Part shown: positions 42,243 through 50,257 of the stretch, piece by piece | Layout: each line of letters begins with the position of its first letter | Position numbering within the stretch: the stretch's first letter is position 1 | Program-made: the position numbers and the translations under genes | The notes under the pieces: generated by a model | The model's input: the letters and a program-made list of their open reading frames with translations, nothing else | Told to the model about the DNA's origin: nothing | Database searches by the model: none | Source: Aneurinibacillus sp. REN35 | GTDB taxonomy: Bacteria; Bacillota; Bacilli; Aneurinibacillales; Aneurinibacillaceae | NCBI RefSeq assembly: GCF_041379945.2 | Contig: NZ_JBFTXJ020000021.1 | Span: 1-54,022 of the forward strand | Reading direction: 5' to 3' | Length of the DNA: 54,022 nt

Positions 42243-42398
42243 ATGGAACATAAGAAGGAAGAAAAACAAGTAGATAAAAATTTACAGAATGTTATAAAAG
42301 ACCTTGATCAGATTAAAGTAAATAGTTTTCACGCCCAACAAATTCAGCAGGATACAAATGATCGCAGGCATCAGGATGCACTAAATCACGATGAATAA
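42243..42398 (+). CDS. Small hydrophilic protein, 51 residues
   Basis: A very polar protein rich in Lys, Gln, Asp and Asn, with a central Ile/Leu pattern (NVIKDLDQIKVN) and a His/Asp-rich end. AGAAGGA is six bases before the ATG. It is second in an operon with the 115-residue gene. It resembles the 50-residue protein at 26183 in size and composition, with weak sequence similarity. Function unknown. Confidence 0.65.
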   Translation: MEHKKEEKQVDKNLQNVIKDLDQIKVNSFHAQQIQQDTNDRRHQDALNHDE

Positions 42399-42404
42399 CC
42401 GGAA

Positions 42405-42447
42405 AAACACTACCTGTCAGAAAGAACACTGTCAGGTAGTGTTTTTT
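42405..42447 (+). terminator. Terminator of the two-gene operon 41873-42398
   Basis: Stem AAACACTACCTG/CAGGTAGTGTTT followed by TTTAAT on the plus strand, seven bases after the stop codon. Confidence 0.85.
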
Positions 42448-42651
42448 AATTCTCCTACAGTATTTTTCACATATACAAAACGGCATAAATAGCCGGATTT
42501 ACGACTCCTACTTTCATATGATTATATCAATGACAAGTACTATATTCATGGGTCTTATTATTCAATATGTTTATTACCAAGTAACTTTAGAACTACTTAA
42601 ATACGATAACAAAGATGTTTATGTTACCTCTATCAAAGCAAGCAAACAAAA

Positions 42652-42663
42652 ATGTGGTATGCT
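42652..42663 (+). promoter_or_regulatory. Possible extended -10 promoter before kapB
   Basis: TGGTATGCT (42655-42663) is an extended -10 about 30 bp before the kapB start. No clear -35 element is present. Confidence 0.3.
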
Positions 42664-42691
42664 AAAAGAAAAGGCTAGAAAGGAGATTTCA

Positions 42692-43078
42692 ATGGCTGAT
42701 TCTCAACTATCTCCCGGAACAGTAGTTACTGCTTCATATAAATCCGGAGAGTACATCGGTGAGCTGGTAGATCTGTATCCTCCGCGTGTAGCTGTCGTAA
42801 AAATCCTCGCTGTCAGCAAACACCCTGAGCAAGGCGACTTACACCATCCCGGTCAAGTAGATGTGCCGCTATTTCATCAGCGGCGAGCCCTTTCTTATGA
42901 AGAGAAAGCTTCCGTTCCTCTCTCTACTGTGCGTCCTTACGAAGGAGACATCCCCAAATACGAGGCCTCTCTTCGTAAAGCAGTTGAGGAGGCAATTGTA
43001 GAACGTAAGAACGATTCATCGGAGTGGGGGCAACGAGCGCTTGCTGAGCTAGAAACTCTGCGGAGTGAATACTTCTAA
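42692..43078 (+). CDS. kapB: Kinase-associated protein KapB
   Basis: A 128-residue protein, the same length as B. subtilis KapB. It begins with an SH3-like barrel (VTASYKSGEYIGELVDLYPP, VKILAVSKHPEQGDLHHP) and continues into a helical C-terminus. KapB is needed for full KinB activity at the start of sporulation. The ATG at 42692 is six bases after AAAGGAG. The frame is open further upstream (to 42518), but that part is AT-rich promoter DNA. Although often called a lipoprotein, no signal peptide is visible. Confidence 0.85.
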   Translation: MADSQLSPGTVVTASYKSGEYIGELVDLYPPRVAVVKILAVSKHPEQGDLHHPGQVDVPLFHQRRALSYEEKASVPLSTVRPYEGDIPKYEASLRKAVEEAIVERKNDSSEWGQRALAELETLRSEYF

Positions 43079-43090
43079 ATGAACCAAAAC

Positions 43091-43120
43091 GGAGCCGACA
43101 CATATATCGGCTCCATTTTT
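43091..43120. terminator. Bidirectional terminator between kapB and the RHH gene
   Basis: Perfect stem GGAGCCGA/TCGGCTCC with an 8-nt loop and ATTTTT on the plus strand; GTTTTGG follows on the minus strand. It lies between convergent genes. Confidence 0.85.
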
Positions 43121-43123
43121 CTG

Positions 43124-43309
43124 TTAATCTGTCTCCTCCTCGCTTTTTTCCCGCTGCTGCTTAGGCATACGCCCCGCCTTACGAGATGCTTCCCTAAGCA
43201 GAAATTCAATATGCGTATTCACGCTCCGAAACTCATCAGCGGCCCAGCCTTCTAGCGCTTCATATAGCTTCGGATCGATCCTAAGGAGGAATTTTTTCTT
43301 CTGGGACAT
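43124..43309 (-). CDS. Ribbon-helix-helix (Arc-type) DNA-binding protein
   Basis: A 61-residue protein. A short strand (KKFLLRIDP) is followed by two helices ([13 protein letters not shown] and [17 protein letters not shown]), the Arc/CopG arrangement; [11 protein letters not shown] is the turn region. It starts four bases after the SPFH stop codon with no good ribosome binding site, so it is probably translated by coupling. Such dimers bind short repeated DNA half-sites, often in their own promoter. Three GATATCA repeats at 11-bp spacing overlie the promoter of this operon. Confidence 0.75.
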   Translation of the reverse strand: MSQKKKFLLRIDPKLYEALEGWAADEFRSVNTHIEFLLREASRKAGRMPKQQREKSEEETD

Positions 43310-43313
43310 GCGA

Positions 43314-44156
43314 TTAATACAGTGATCCTGAGTTGATGACTGGCTGGGCAGAACGCTCTGAAACAATCGCTACCATTAAGTTGTTAATCATCGCTGCTTT
43401 TCTTTCTTCATCCAGTTCAAAGCCTTCCTGCTGCAACTCTGCGATCGCCATCTGCACCATTCCAACTGCTCCTTCTACAATACGCGCTCTTGCCGAGACG
43501 ATGGCAGATGCCTGTTGACGCTGCAGCATAGCATTGGCAATCTCTGTTGCATAGGCAAGGTGGGTCAACCTCGCTTCAATTACTTGTACACCGGCTACGG
43601 CAAGACGTGATTGCAACTCCTGTGCTAATTCTGCTGCAATCTCATCTGTATTACCACGCAGAGAGTAACCCTCTTGTTCAAAGTTATCATATGGATACTT
43701 GCTGGCAACATAACGCAGTGCCGTCTCACTTTGGATCTCAACGAATTGCTCATAATTGTCTACATCAAACATCGCCTTTGCCGAATCCACAACATTGAAT
43801 ACAACGACCGCTGCAATCTCAACGGGGTTTCCTTCCACATCATTTACTTTTAACCGCTTACTATTAAAGTTACGTACCTTCAATGAAACCTTGCGCCGTA
43901 CCGCAAACGGCACTCCCAACCATAAGCCGCTTGTACGTACCGAGCCAAGGTAATGACCAAAGAAAATCAATACAGCCGCTTGATTCGGCTGCACAATAAA
44001 TATACCGCTTGCTCCGACTGAAGCTAGCAAAATCAACAATACGGCCGCAATTATATTCTGAGCTACGATCAGCATATACACACCGCCGATTAATAATGCC
44101 ACAATGAACAACACGCCAAGAAAACCGTTAACGGCCCATGCTTTCTTTTCCGTCAT
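43314..44156 (-). CDS. SPFH/Band 7 domain membrane protein
   Basis: A 280-residue protein with two N-terminal hydrophobic segments (about 9-30 and 34-53) and an SPFH domain (about 55-240) containing [19 protein letters not shown] and [19 protein letters not shown] Gln/Ala-rich stretch ([20 protein letters not shown]) is typical of band 7 coiled regions. SPFH proteins build membrane microdomains. It is the first gene of an operon with the RHH protein, behind AAAAGGAG. Confidence 0.88.
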   Translation of the reverse strand: MTEKKAWAVNGFLGVLFIVALLIGGVYMLIVAQNIIAAVLLILLASVGASGIFIVQPNQAAVLIFFGHYLGSVRTSGLWLGVPFAVRRKVSLKVRNFNSKRLKVNDVEGNPVEIAAVVVFNVVDSAKAMFDVDNYEQFVEIQSETALRYVASKYPYDNFEQEGYSLRGNTDEIAAELAQELQSRLAVAGVQVIEARLTHLAYATEIANAMLQRQQASAIVSARARIVEGAVGMVQMAIAELQQEGFELDEERKAAMINNLMVAIVSERSAQPVINSGSLY

Positions 44157-44183
44157 GATAGTCTCTCCTTTTTATATAGTTTA

Positions 44184-44212
44184 GATATCATTTTGATATC
44201 ATTATGATATCA
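44184..44212. repeat. Three GATATCA repeats at 11-bp spacing (probable operator)
   Basis: Copies start at 44184, 44195 and 44206, each separated by 4 bp of A/T. The array covers the -10 and start point of the SPFH promoter, a position suited to repression. An 11-bp period places the copies on one face of the helix. Confidence 0.6.
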
Positions 44213-44232
44213 CCTTTGTATGTAAATGTAAA
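44204..44232 (-). promoter_or_regulatory. Promoter of the SPFH-RHH operon
   Basis: On the minus strand TTTACA (44232-44227), 17 bp, TATCAT (44209-44204). The -10 is inside the right-hand GATATCA copy. Confidence 0.6.
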
Positions 44233-44256
44233 TAAACTCTTCCATATCATTATTTT

Positions 44257-44273
44257 TGTTAGATTTCCTCACA
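44257..44273. promoter_or_regulatory. TnrA/GlnR box upstream of tnrA
   Basis: TGTTAGATTTCCTCACA fits the TGTNA-N7-TNACA consensus at every fixed position. Its centre (44265) is 46-51 bp before the start points predicted from the -10 candidates TATGAT (44299-44304) and TATAGT (44304-44309), the distance typical of TnrA activation. Confidence 0.75.
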
Positions 44274-44345
44274 AATATACGAAATAGTTGAAAAATAATA
44301 TGATATAGTAAACAAAAATAAGCCAGGAGGAAAGGAGAAGTTAGA

Positions 44346-44654
44346 TTGTCTTACAAAGAAAGAAAGGTAATCACGATCGGCATCGTCAGCGAGCTAACTG
44401 GCTTATCGGAGAGACAAATTCGGTACTATGAAGAAAGAAAATTGATTACACCTGAACGAACAGCCGGCGGAACACGCAAATTCTCTTTTGCCGATGTAGA
44501 GCGTCTTGTACAGATCGCTAACCATATGGAAGACGGACTGCAAACATCAGAAATTCGACGGATGGAACAAAAAGCGATGCGCAGGGATAAAGAATTGCGT
44601 GACCGAATGCTGCGCGGACAGCTTAACGCAGCATTCCCCCAGCGTAACAAATAA
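44346..44654 (+). CDS. tnrA: Nitrogen regulator TnrA (MerR family)
   Basis: A 102-residue regulator. The winged helix domain has [23 protein letters not shown] and [17 protein letters not shown], nearly identical to B. subtilis TnrA. The C-terminal tail [13 protein letters not shown] corresponds to the segment through which TnrA binds feedback-inhibited glutamine synthetase. The start is TTG, eight bases after AAAGGAG. TnrA activates nitrogen-scavenging genes during nitrogen limitation. GlnR is the close alternative, but the tail favours TnrA. Confidence 0.88.
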   Translation: MSYKERKVITIGIVSELTGLSERQIRYYEERKLITPERTAGGTRKFSFADVERLVQIANHMEDGLQTSEIRRMEQKAMRRDKELRDRMLRGQLNAAFPQRNK

Positions 44655-44694
44655 AACCCCCTCGCTTCTGCTGCCCGCAGAAATGAGGGGGTTT
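44654..44694. terminator. tnrA terminator
   Basis: Perfect 10-bp stem AAACCCCCTC/GAGGGGGTTT. It works on the plus strand for tnrA and, followed by TTTTATTTG on the minus strand, can also stop the phenylalanine operon. Confidence 0.85.
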
Positions 44695-44791
44695 CTCTGT
44701 CATACTGGCTTACATTCAGCTAATTTTGCTGTGACTGTACTGTTTCACGTTTCTCTTTTTTAAAAAAAGCCTGTCAGAAAATGTACCCAAC

Positions 44792-44822
44792 TTGCACAAA
44801 AAAAAAGGGAGCCTACTATAAT
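44792..44822 (+). promoter_or_regulatory. Promoter of the candidate small RNA
   Basis: TTGCAC (44792-44797) and consensus TATAAT (44817-44822), 19 bp apart (or TACTAT with 16 bp). No coding sequence follows on this strand. Confidence 0.5.
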
Positions 44823-44828
44823 AAAGAT

Positions 44829-44916
44829 ATCACCATCACACTTAGGTGTATCTCTCTCCTAATAAACTCCCCTCTTATTACCGCAGCGATTGATCTCAAG
44901 CGCTGCGGTACTTTTT
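44829..44916 (+). ncRNA. Candidate C-rich small regulatory RNA
   Basis: About 88 nt from a predicted start to a T-run. A 5' hairpin pairs GATA(T)CACC with GGTGTATC (about 44826-44853). A pyrimidine-rich single-stranded stretch follows, with TCTCTCTCC and CTCCCCTCTT (about 44851-44877). It ends in a 10-bp terminator TACCGCAGCG/CGCTGCGGTA and CTTTTT. This is the layout of Gram-positive sRNAs such as RsaE/RoxS and FsrA, whose C-rich loops pair with Shine-Dalgarno sequences. The 3' end is antisense to the last codons of phhB. No transcript data are available. Confidence 0.45.
44879..44916 (+). terminator. Terminator of the candidate small RNA
   Basis: A 10-bp perfect stem with a 12-nt loop, followed by CTTTTTATAT on the plus strand only. 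The minus strand lacks a T-run, so it does not serve phhB, which it overlaps. Confidence 0.7.
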
Positions 44917-45222
44917 ATATAATGCGTCAAATTCTCTTGCAGATTCCATATCAAGCTCTGTTAATCCGCCTTCATTCCATGTCGTTAGACGAAGAGTGAT
45001 CAGCTTATAGTCAATGGAAATCATCGGATGATGAACCATTTGCTCTGCTAGATGTGCAACCTGGTTGACAAATTCAATACCGTCAAGAAACTCCTTAAAA
45101 CGAAACTTCTTCTCAATCCACTTTTCATCCTTACGACTCCATCCTGAAAGGGACATCAATCGTTCTTCAATCTGCGGCTCTGTTAGCTTCACCGGCTTCT
45201 CACCTGCTCTCTTATTTTCCAT
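44896..45222 (-). CDS. phhB: Pterin-4a-carbinolamine dehydratase
   Basis: About 108 residues from ATG at 45222, four bases after the phhA stop. A GTG at 45192 with AGGTGA seven bases upstream would give 98 residues. Motifs are FKEFLDGIEFVNQVAHLAEQ and HHPMISIDY, where the His pair and DY are catalytic, and LTTWNEGGLTELD. The enzyme dehydrates the 4a-hydroxytetrahydropterin made by phenylalanine hydroxylase. It is last in the operon. Confidence 0.92.
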   Translation of the reverse strand: MENKRAGEKPVKLTEPQIEERLMSLSGWSRKDEKWIEKKFRFKEFLDGIEFVNQVAHLAEQMVHHPMISIDYKLITLRLTTWNEGGLTELDMESAREFDALYKKYRSA

Positions 45223-45226
45223 GTAC

Positions 45227-46984
45227 TCATGCAAGCTGCTCAGACGAATCAGAAGCCCCAAGAAGGGCCAAGCCATTTGTGATCAGCTCTGTATTCTCCG
45301 CGCGTTCAGCTAGCTTTGCCAGTTGTTGGCGCAGTGCCGCCTCCAGTTGTGCAGCAACGCCCCTACTATCCAGAATTTCTAGGATTTCAAGACGCAGCAG
45401 CCAATCCTGCGGATATTCGGCGTCTAATATATCCGCAATCGCAAGAAGCTTTTGTTCTGTTTCTTCTCCTGATATAGTTGTTTCTCGAATATTACGTACA
45501 TTCTGATATAAATCATGCAGCTTGCGCTCACGCTCGCTCCATTGTGGGCGTACTCTAGTAAGAGCGGACTTCTTATCAGTATGCGCCGAGAACGCCTCTT
45601 TATCAGCAGCGCCGGAGAATACGGACACAACGCTCGCTCCAACTGCCATATCATAAACACCCCAGGCCGGATCGAACAACGTCCTGCCGTCTGTATTCGT
45701 TACGCTACATTGATCAAAACCGATAAGAATAATCTTTTCTTTGTGGCGCTTAATATATTGGACCAGCCCCGATACATGAATGCCAGATTCAAATTCCAAC
45801 GATGCGCTCTGACCCTCTACGATACCTTGTGCTGTCAGCTGTTCGTCAGTGTATAGCTCAAGCGGGGTTGCCTCTCCTCGCAAACGTCCAATTGGAGAGC
45901 CGAATCCGTCTTTATGGTAATCCTTCCCGTGTCCTTGTATCTCTGTATCTTCCACTGCGAGTGCGGAAGGTCCTTTAAGTTGAAGATACACCGCTTCATC
46001 GTTGTCATCATATTCAAGTCCGTTTACCACCCCTGTAACTTGAAGGCCTGAGCTATAGACAGCTGTAGCAAGATTCTCAGATCTACGTGCCTTTACAAGG
46101 CTTTCCGTACCACCAATCGAGCAGGCAAGGCGTTTCTCCAGCTCATCTACCGCTTCAATCAGTTCATCAAAATTCCGGCACACAAATAGTTGGGGTTGAT
46201 AATCCGTAATATCGTATCCGGTCTCAATACATGCATCAAGTGAGAAAGGCAGCTTCTTGCTATCAGGCTTTAGACAATGCTTGCTTTCCCCTACAGAAGA
46301 CAATAAGCCTGCTCCATAAATCTGCGGCTTTTCCATGCTGCCAATCAGGCCATATTCAACCGTCCACCAATAGAGGCGGGATACTAGTTGGATCTCCGAC
46401 ACCTCAGTAACCGCATCCTGCACTTCCTTGAGCCGAAGCTCTGCTTCTTCGATTTGCTGGGGCGTAGCCATCGGATCTTCCTTTACCATCGATAGATGGC
46501 GAATCGCTTCATATACATCATAGTCTTCTTTTGTTGACATGGCCTTCGTGCCTAATGCGCCTATACGCTTCACATAGGAAGCATATTTTGCATCTTTAAG
46601 AATGGGCGCATGTCCTGCCGCCTCATGCAGAATATCAGGTGCCGGGGTGTATGCAATATGTTCATGTGTACGAATATCCGTTGCGATTGGTAAAATCCCA
46701 TGTGCCTGAAAATCCATGAATGCAGCAGACGAGAGGAACCCGTCGATCGTCACTGCGCCCCACCCGTATTTAGAGAGGCGCTCATTCATAGACTCAATAC
46801 GCGGAATTTCTTCTACCTCAATACCTGTTGATTGCAGACCATCAATGTAAGCAGCATGTGCTCGCTCGCCTAGAAATGCGCGGTTCTGACGCATGACATA
46901 GCGCCAAACCGCCTGATTGATCGGTGTATACTTCTCATATTCCTGATCTACGACAAACTCACGCAGGTGAGAAGGAATATTCAT
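45227..46984 (-). CDS. phhA: Phenylalanine 4-monooxygenase (large Bacillus type)
   Basis: A 585-residue tetrahydropterin-dependent iron enzyme that converts phenylalanine to tyrosine. The catalytic domain is in the first half: His120 and His125 in DILHEAAGHAPIL and Glu210 in YWWTVEYGLIG form the iron triad. The remaining 300 or so residues are an extra C-terminal region with no motif I recognise. Pseudomonas-type enzymes have about 260-300 residues, while Bacillus cereus-type ones are, as I recall, about this long. It overlaps the permease gene by one base (TAATG). Confidence 0.93.
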   Translation of the reverse strand: MNIPSHLREFVVDQEYEKYTPINQAVWRYVMRQNRAFLGERAHAAYIDGLQSTGIEVEEIPRIESMNERLSKYGWGAVTIDGFLSSAAFMDFQAHGILPIATDIRTHEHIAYTPAPDILHEAAGHAPILKDAKYASYVKRIGALGTKAMSTKEDYDVYEAIRHLSMVKEDPMATPQQIEEAELRLKEVQDAVTEVSEIQLVSRLYWWTVEYGLIGSMEKPQIYGAGLLSSVGESKHCLKPDSKKLPFSLDACIETGYDITDYQPQLFVCRNFDELIEAVDELEKRLACSIGGTESLVKARRSENLATAVYSSGLQVTGVVNGLEYDDNDEAVYLQLKGPSALAVEDTEIQGHGKDYHKDGFGSPIGRLRGEATPLELYTDEQLTAQGIVEGQSASLEFESGIHVSGLVQYIKRHKEKIILIGFDQCSVTNTDGRTLFDPAWGVYDMAVGASVVSVFSGAADKEAFSAHTDKKSALTRVRPQWSERERKLHDLYQNVRNIRETTISGEETEQKLLAIADILDAEYPQDWLLRLEILEILDSRGVAAQLEAALRQQLAKLAERAENTELITNGLALLGASDSSEQLA

Positions 46985-48420
46985 TATAAAACCTCCTCTT
47001 TCGCTTTATATGCTTTTTCGTCTTCTACTGACACGTCTCCTTGCCTTGATAGCACACTGTTCTTGTAGCCGTATGCAAAATATACAATCGTTCCAAGTGC
47101 CAGCCATACGAAGAATCCAACCCACGTAACGGAAGGCAGGCTGACCATCAAATAACCGCAGAATAAAATCGCAAGAATAGGAATAAGCGGGACGAGAGGA
47201 ACTCTAAAAGCACGAGGCAGGTTCGGCTGCGTTCTGCGCAAAACCAGCACACCCACTGAGACTACCAGATAGGCAAATAAGGTCCCGATGTTGACTAATT
47301 CAGCGAGCTTATGCAGCGGAATTAATCCCCCAAACATCGCCGCAAGAATTCCTGTCATCCATGTATTCGTTACCGGTGTTTTTGTAGACAAATTGATCCG
47401 TGACATCATCCTGGGCAATAATCCGTCTCGGCTCATCGCAAAAAACAATCGTGTCTGTGCATAAAGAAGAACGAGCAGAACGGTAGTCATTCCTGTAATG
47501 GCTCCAAGCGAGATGAAGCCCGCAACCCAATCCTGTTGAATATAGGTAAGAGCGAATGCAACCGGATTTTTAACGTCCAATTGAGCAAATGGAACAATTC
47601 CCGTTAAGATTAAAGAAACAATAATATACAACACGGTACAGACAGCAAGCGAGGAAATAATGCCAATGGGCATATTACGCTGCGGGTTCTTCACTTCCTC
47701 TGCCGCAGAAGCAACAGCATCGAATCCAAGATAGGCAAAAAACACACTAGCAGCTCCAGCAGCTACACCTGAAAAGCCAAACGGCATGAATGGCGTCCAA
47801 TTTTCCGGCTTAACGTACCAGACGCCAATCCCAATAAACAAGAGGACGACAGCAACCTTTACGACCACCATAATGTTATTTACCTTGACTGATTCACGAA
47901 TACCCTTTGTTAGCAAAAACGTTATCAACAACACAATCGCAATCGCCGGTATGTCGATATAGGTACCTTTCGCTGCATCATATGCACTCGTAATGGCTGT
48001 AGGAAGTTCAAGCCCAAATCCTGCGATTAACCCTTGAAAATAGCCGGACCATCCGCTGGCAACAGCAGAGGCAGCAAGCCCATATTCCAGTATCATGGCC
48101 CAGCCAAGAATCCATGCGATAAATTCTCCAAATGTAGCATAGCTATACGTGTAAGCGCTACCGGTTATCGGCATAGAAGAAGCAAACTCTGAATAGCATA
48201 GAGCAGCAAATACACAGGCAAGACCTGAAATAATAAAGGAGAGAACGAGGGCTGGACCCGCATGTGTCGCTGCCACCACCCCCGTTAATACGAAAATTCC
48301 GGTTCCAATAATGCAACCGATACCTAACATCGTTAAGTCCATAGCGCCAAGTGTTTTATGCAGTGACCCTTCCTTCTTAGCAGTAAAATCACTAATGGAT
48401 TTTTTGCGAAATAAGTCCAT
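46984..48420 (-). CDS. Amino acid permease (APC family, YfnA/CAT-like)
   Basis: A 478-residue transporter with about twelve membrane segments. The family motif GIGCIIGTGIFVLTG is in the first segment. Related proteins are annotated as cationic or branched-chain amino acid permeases, but its place between flavin reductase and phhA suggests uptake of phenylalanine or tyrosine. That substrate is an inference from context. Confidence 0.9.
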   Translation of the reverse strand: MDLFRKKSISDFTAKKEGSLHKTLGAMDLTMLGIGCIIGTGIFVLTGVVAATHAGPALVLSFIISGLACVFAALCYSEFASSMPITGSAYTYSYATFGEFIAWILGWAMILEYGLAASAVASGWSGYFQGLIAGFGLELPTAITSAYDAAKGTYIDIPAIAIVLLITFLLTKGIRESVKVNNIMVVVKVAVVLLFIGIGVWYVKPENWTPFMPFGFSGVAAGAASVFFAYLGFDAVASAAEEVKNPQRNMPIGIISSLAVCTVLYIIVSLILTGIVPFAQLDVKNPVAFALTYIQQDWVAGFISLGAITGMTTVLLVLLYAQTRLFFAMSRDGLLPRMMSRINLSTKTPVTNTWMTGILAAMFGGLIPLHKLAELVNIGTLFAYLVVSVGVLVLRRTQPNLPRAFRVPLVPLIPILAILFCGYLMVSLPSVTWVGFFVWLALGTIVYFAYGYKNSVLSRQGDVSVEDEKAYKAKEEVL

Positions 48421-48444
48421 ATGTCTCTCCTTGCAGCAGTTTTG

Positions 48445-49068
48445 TTACTTCATCGGTTGCTTCTTTCTCTCCAGCACGAACGTATCGGCCACGGCTTTTG
48501 TATAGACCTGGCCTGCAAGACGTCCAATAGGCTGCAGCTTTTCTGTATCAATTTTTCCGTCAAAGTACAAATCATCATTCACATGAATATTAACAACCTG
48601 ACCGATAACCAGGCTGCCCGCACCAGGCTTGTCACCAAAGTGCAGCACATCATGAAGAACGCATTCTAGCTGGACATCGCTCTCGGCCACGCGAGGCGGT
48701 TTTACGATATGGCTATCTGCCTTTTTCAGACCCACGGCTTCAAACTCGTCAATATCAGACGGATATTCGATCGCGCAGTCATTCATTTGATGAACGATTT
48801 TTTCACCGACAATATTTACGACGAATTCTCGTGTCAATTCAATATTGGTAAGCGTGTCTTTCGGGGCGCCGTCCGTTCCTCTTCGCATGGGGGAGAAGCA
48901 GATCATCATAGGTTCAGCAGAGATGGCTGTAAAGAAGCTGAATGGCGCAAGATTTGCCTGTCCCGCTTGGTTCACGGTAGATACGAATGCGATGGGACGC
49001 GGCAGAATGGAGCCGATCATCAGCTTATATGCCTCATTCCAAGGCAGTTTGCTTGGCTCAATATTCAT
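48445..49068 (-). CDS. Flavin reductase-like FMN-binding protein
   Basis: A 207-residue protein of the flavin reductase (DIM6/NTAB) family: GSILPRPIAFVSTVN at the N-terminal strand, NLAPFSFFTAISAEPMMICFS and the DTLTNIELTREFVVN segment. It likely binds FMN as a dimer. Its operon position suggests a role in aromatic catabolism, such as supplying reducing power or regenerating the pterin cofactor, but nothing in the sequence proves this. Similar genes neighbour hmgA in other Bacilli, as far as I recall. Confidence 0.8.
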   Translation of the reverse strand: MNIEPSKLPWNEAYKLMIGSILPRPIAFVSTVNQAGQANLAPFSFFTAISAEPMMICFSPMRRGTDGAPKDTLTNIELTREFVVNIVGEKIVHQMNDCAIEYPSDIDEFEAVGLKKADSHIVKPPRVAESDVQLECVLHDVLHFGDKPGAGSLVIGQVVNIHVNDDLYFDGKIDTEKLQPIGRLAGQVYTKAVADTFVLERKKQPMK

Positions 49069-49081
49069 CGAAAGCCCTCCT

Positions 49082-50242
49082 TTATTTTTGAGGTAGCCAG
49101 CTGTACATATAACCAGCGTCTTCGTATTGATGCGCTTGTTTTACAATGCGAAGCGGGCGGAAGGTATCAATCATAACGGCAAGCTCTTTCGTGTCTTTCT
49201 TGCCAATGCTCTCCTCCATCTTACCCGGATGCGGACCATGCGGAAGACCGCTTGGATGAAGGGTAATGGAACCTTCCTCAATGCCACGGCGGCTCATAAA
49301 GTCTCCATCCGCATAATACAATACTTCATCGCTTTCCACATTGCTGTGCACATACGGAGCCGGAATTGCTTCCGGATGATAATCGTAGAGACGTGGAACA
49401 AAGGAGCAGACTACGTAATTCCACGCTTCAAAAGTCTGATGAACCGGTGGCGGCTGATGCACGCGACCTGTAATCGGTTCAAAATCATGAATGCTGAATG
49501 CATATGGATACAAACAGCCATCCCAACCGACTGCATCTAGAGGATGGAAGTCAAATACATACGAGGTCAGCATGCCTTGGGCGCGCACCCGTACTTCGAA
49601 TTCTCCCTTTTCATCTTTTGGCTCAAGCTTCTCCGGTGTTCTCAGATCGCGCTCACAGTATGGCGAATGCTCTAAGAATTGCCCATACTCATTATGGTAG
49701 CGTTTCGGCGGCACGATCGCCGAGTTGGATTCTACAATGAGAAAACGTGCCTCCTCCGATTCCAGCACAACCCGATATGTGGTTCCAATCGGGATGACAA
49801 TATAGTCACCCGGATAAAAGGACAGCTCTCCGAAAATACTCTCGATTTTTCCTTTTCCTTCATGCACGAATAGCATTTCGTCGCCTTCTCCGTTGCGATA
49901 GTAATAGGACATCTGCTGGGTAGGACGAGCCACACCGATACTTAGATCATCATTAGCCATCACAATCTTTCTTGCTTCATAGAAATCGCCGCCCGCTTCC
50001 GTATTCCATGTTCGGAAGTGACGGTGCTTCAGCGCATCTCTTTCTTCAAATTCCAGCTCAATATCTTTTATTTTCTTGGCTTCCCGTACTTGTGTGGGCG
50101 GATTGATATGATAAATAAGCGATTGGATACCTGAGAAGCCTTTTGTACCCATAAGCTGTTCATAATAAAGTCCACCGTCCGGTTTACGGAACTGTGTATG
50201 GCGTTTATGCGGGATGTTTCCCAGCTTTACATAATGCGGCAT
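49082..50242 (-). CDS. hmgA: Homogentisate 1,2-dioxygenase
   Basis: A 386-residue ring-cleaving enzyme with a cupin core. EGDEMLFVHEGKGKIES and LSFYPGDYIVIPIGTTY form the first barrel. The C-terminal half carries GWDGCLYPYAFSIHDFEP and HPSGLPHGPHPG with His candidates for the Fe(II) site. It opens homogentisate to maleylacetoacetate. It is shorter than proteobacterial and human enzymes (about 430-445), as usual for the Bacillus type. Confidence 0.92.
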   Translation of the reverse strand: MPHYVKLGNIPHKRHTQFRKPDGGLYYEQLMGTKGFSGIQSLIYHINPPTQVREAKKIKDIELEFEERDALKHRHFRTWNTEAGGDFYEARKIVMANDDLSIGVARPTQQMSYYYRNGEGDEMLFVHEGKGKIESIFGELSFYPGDYIVIPIGTTYRVVLESEEARFLIVESNSAIVPPKRYHNEYGQFLEHSPYCERDLRTPEKLEPKDEKGEFEVRVRAQGMLTSYVFDFHPLDAVGWDGCLYPYAFSIHDFEPITGRVHQPPPVHQTFEAWNYVVCSFVPRLYDYHPEAIPAPYVHSNVESDEVLYYADGDFMSRRGIEEGSITLHPSGLPHGPHPGKMEESIGKKDTKELAVMIDTFRPLRIVKQAHQYEDAGYMYSWLPQK

Positions 50243-50257
50243 TCCAAATCCCCCTTT

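Noticed and set aside
42518-42691. In-frame upstream extension of kapB
   Set aside because: AT-rich promoter-like DNA without a ribosome binding site. KapB has its full family length from 42692.
44879-44910. Hairpin read as the terminator of the phenylalanine operon
   Set aside because: On the minus strand no T-run follows. The T-run is only on the plus strand, so it was assigned to the candidate sRNA.
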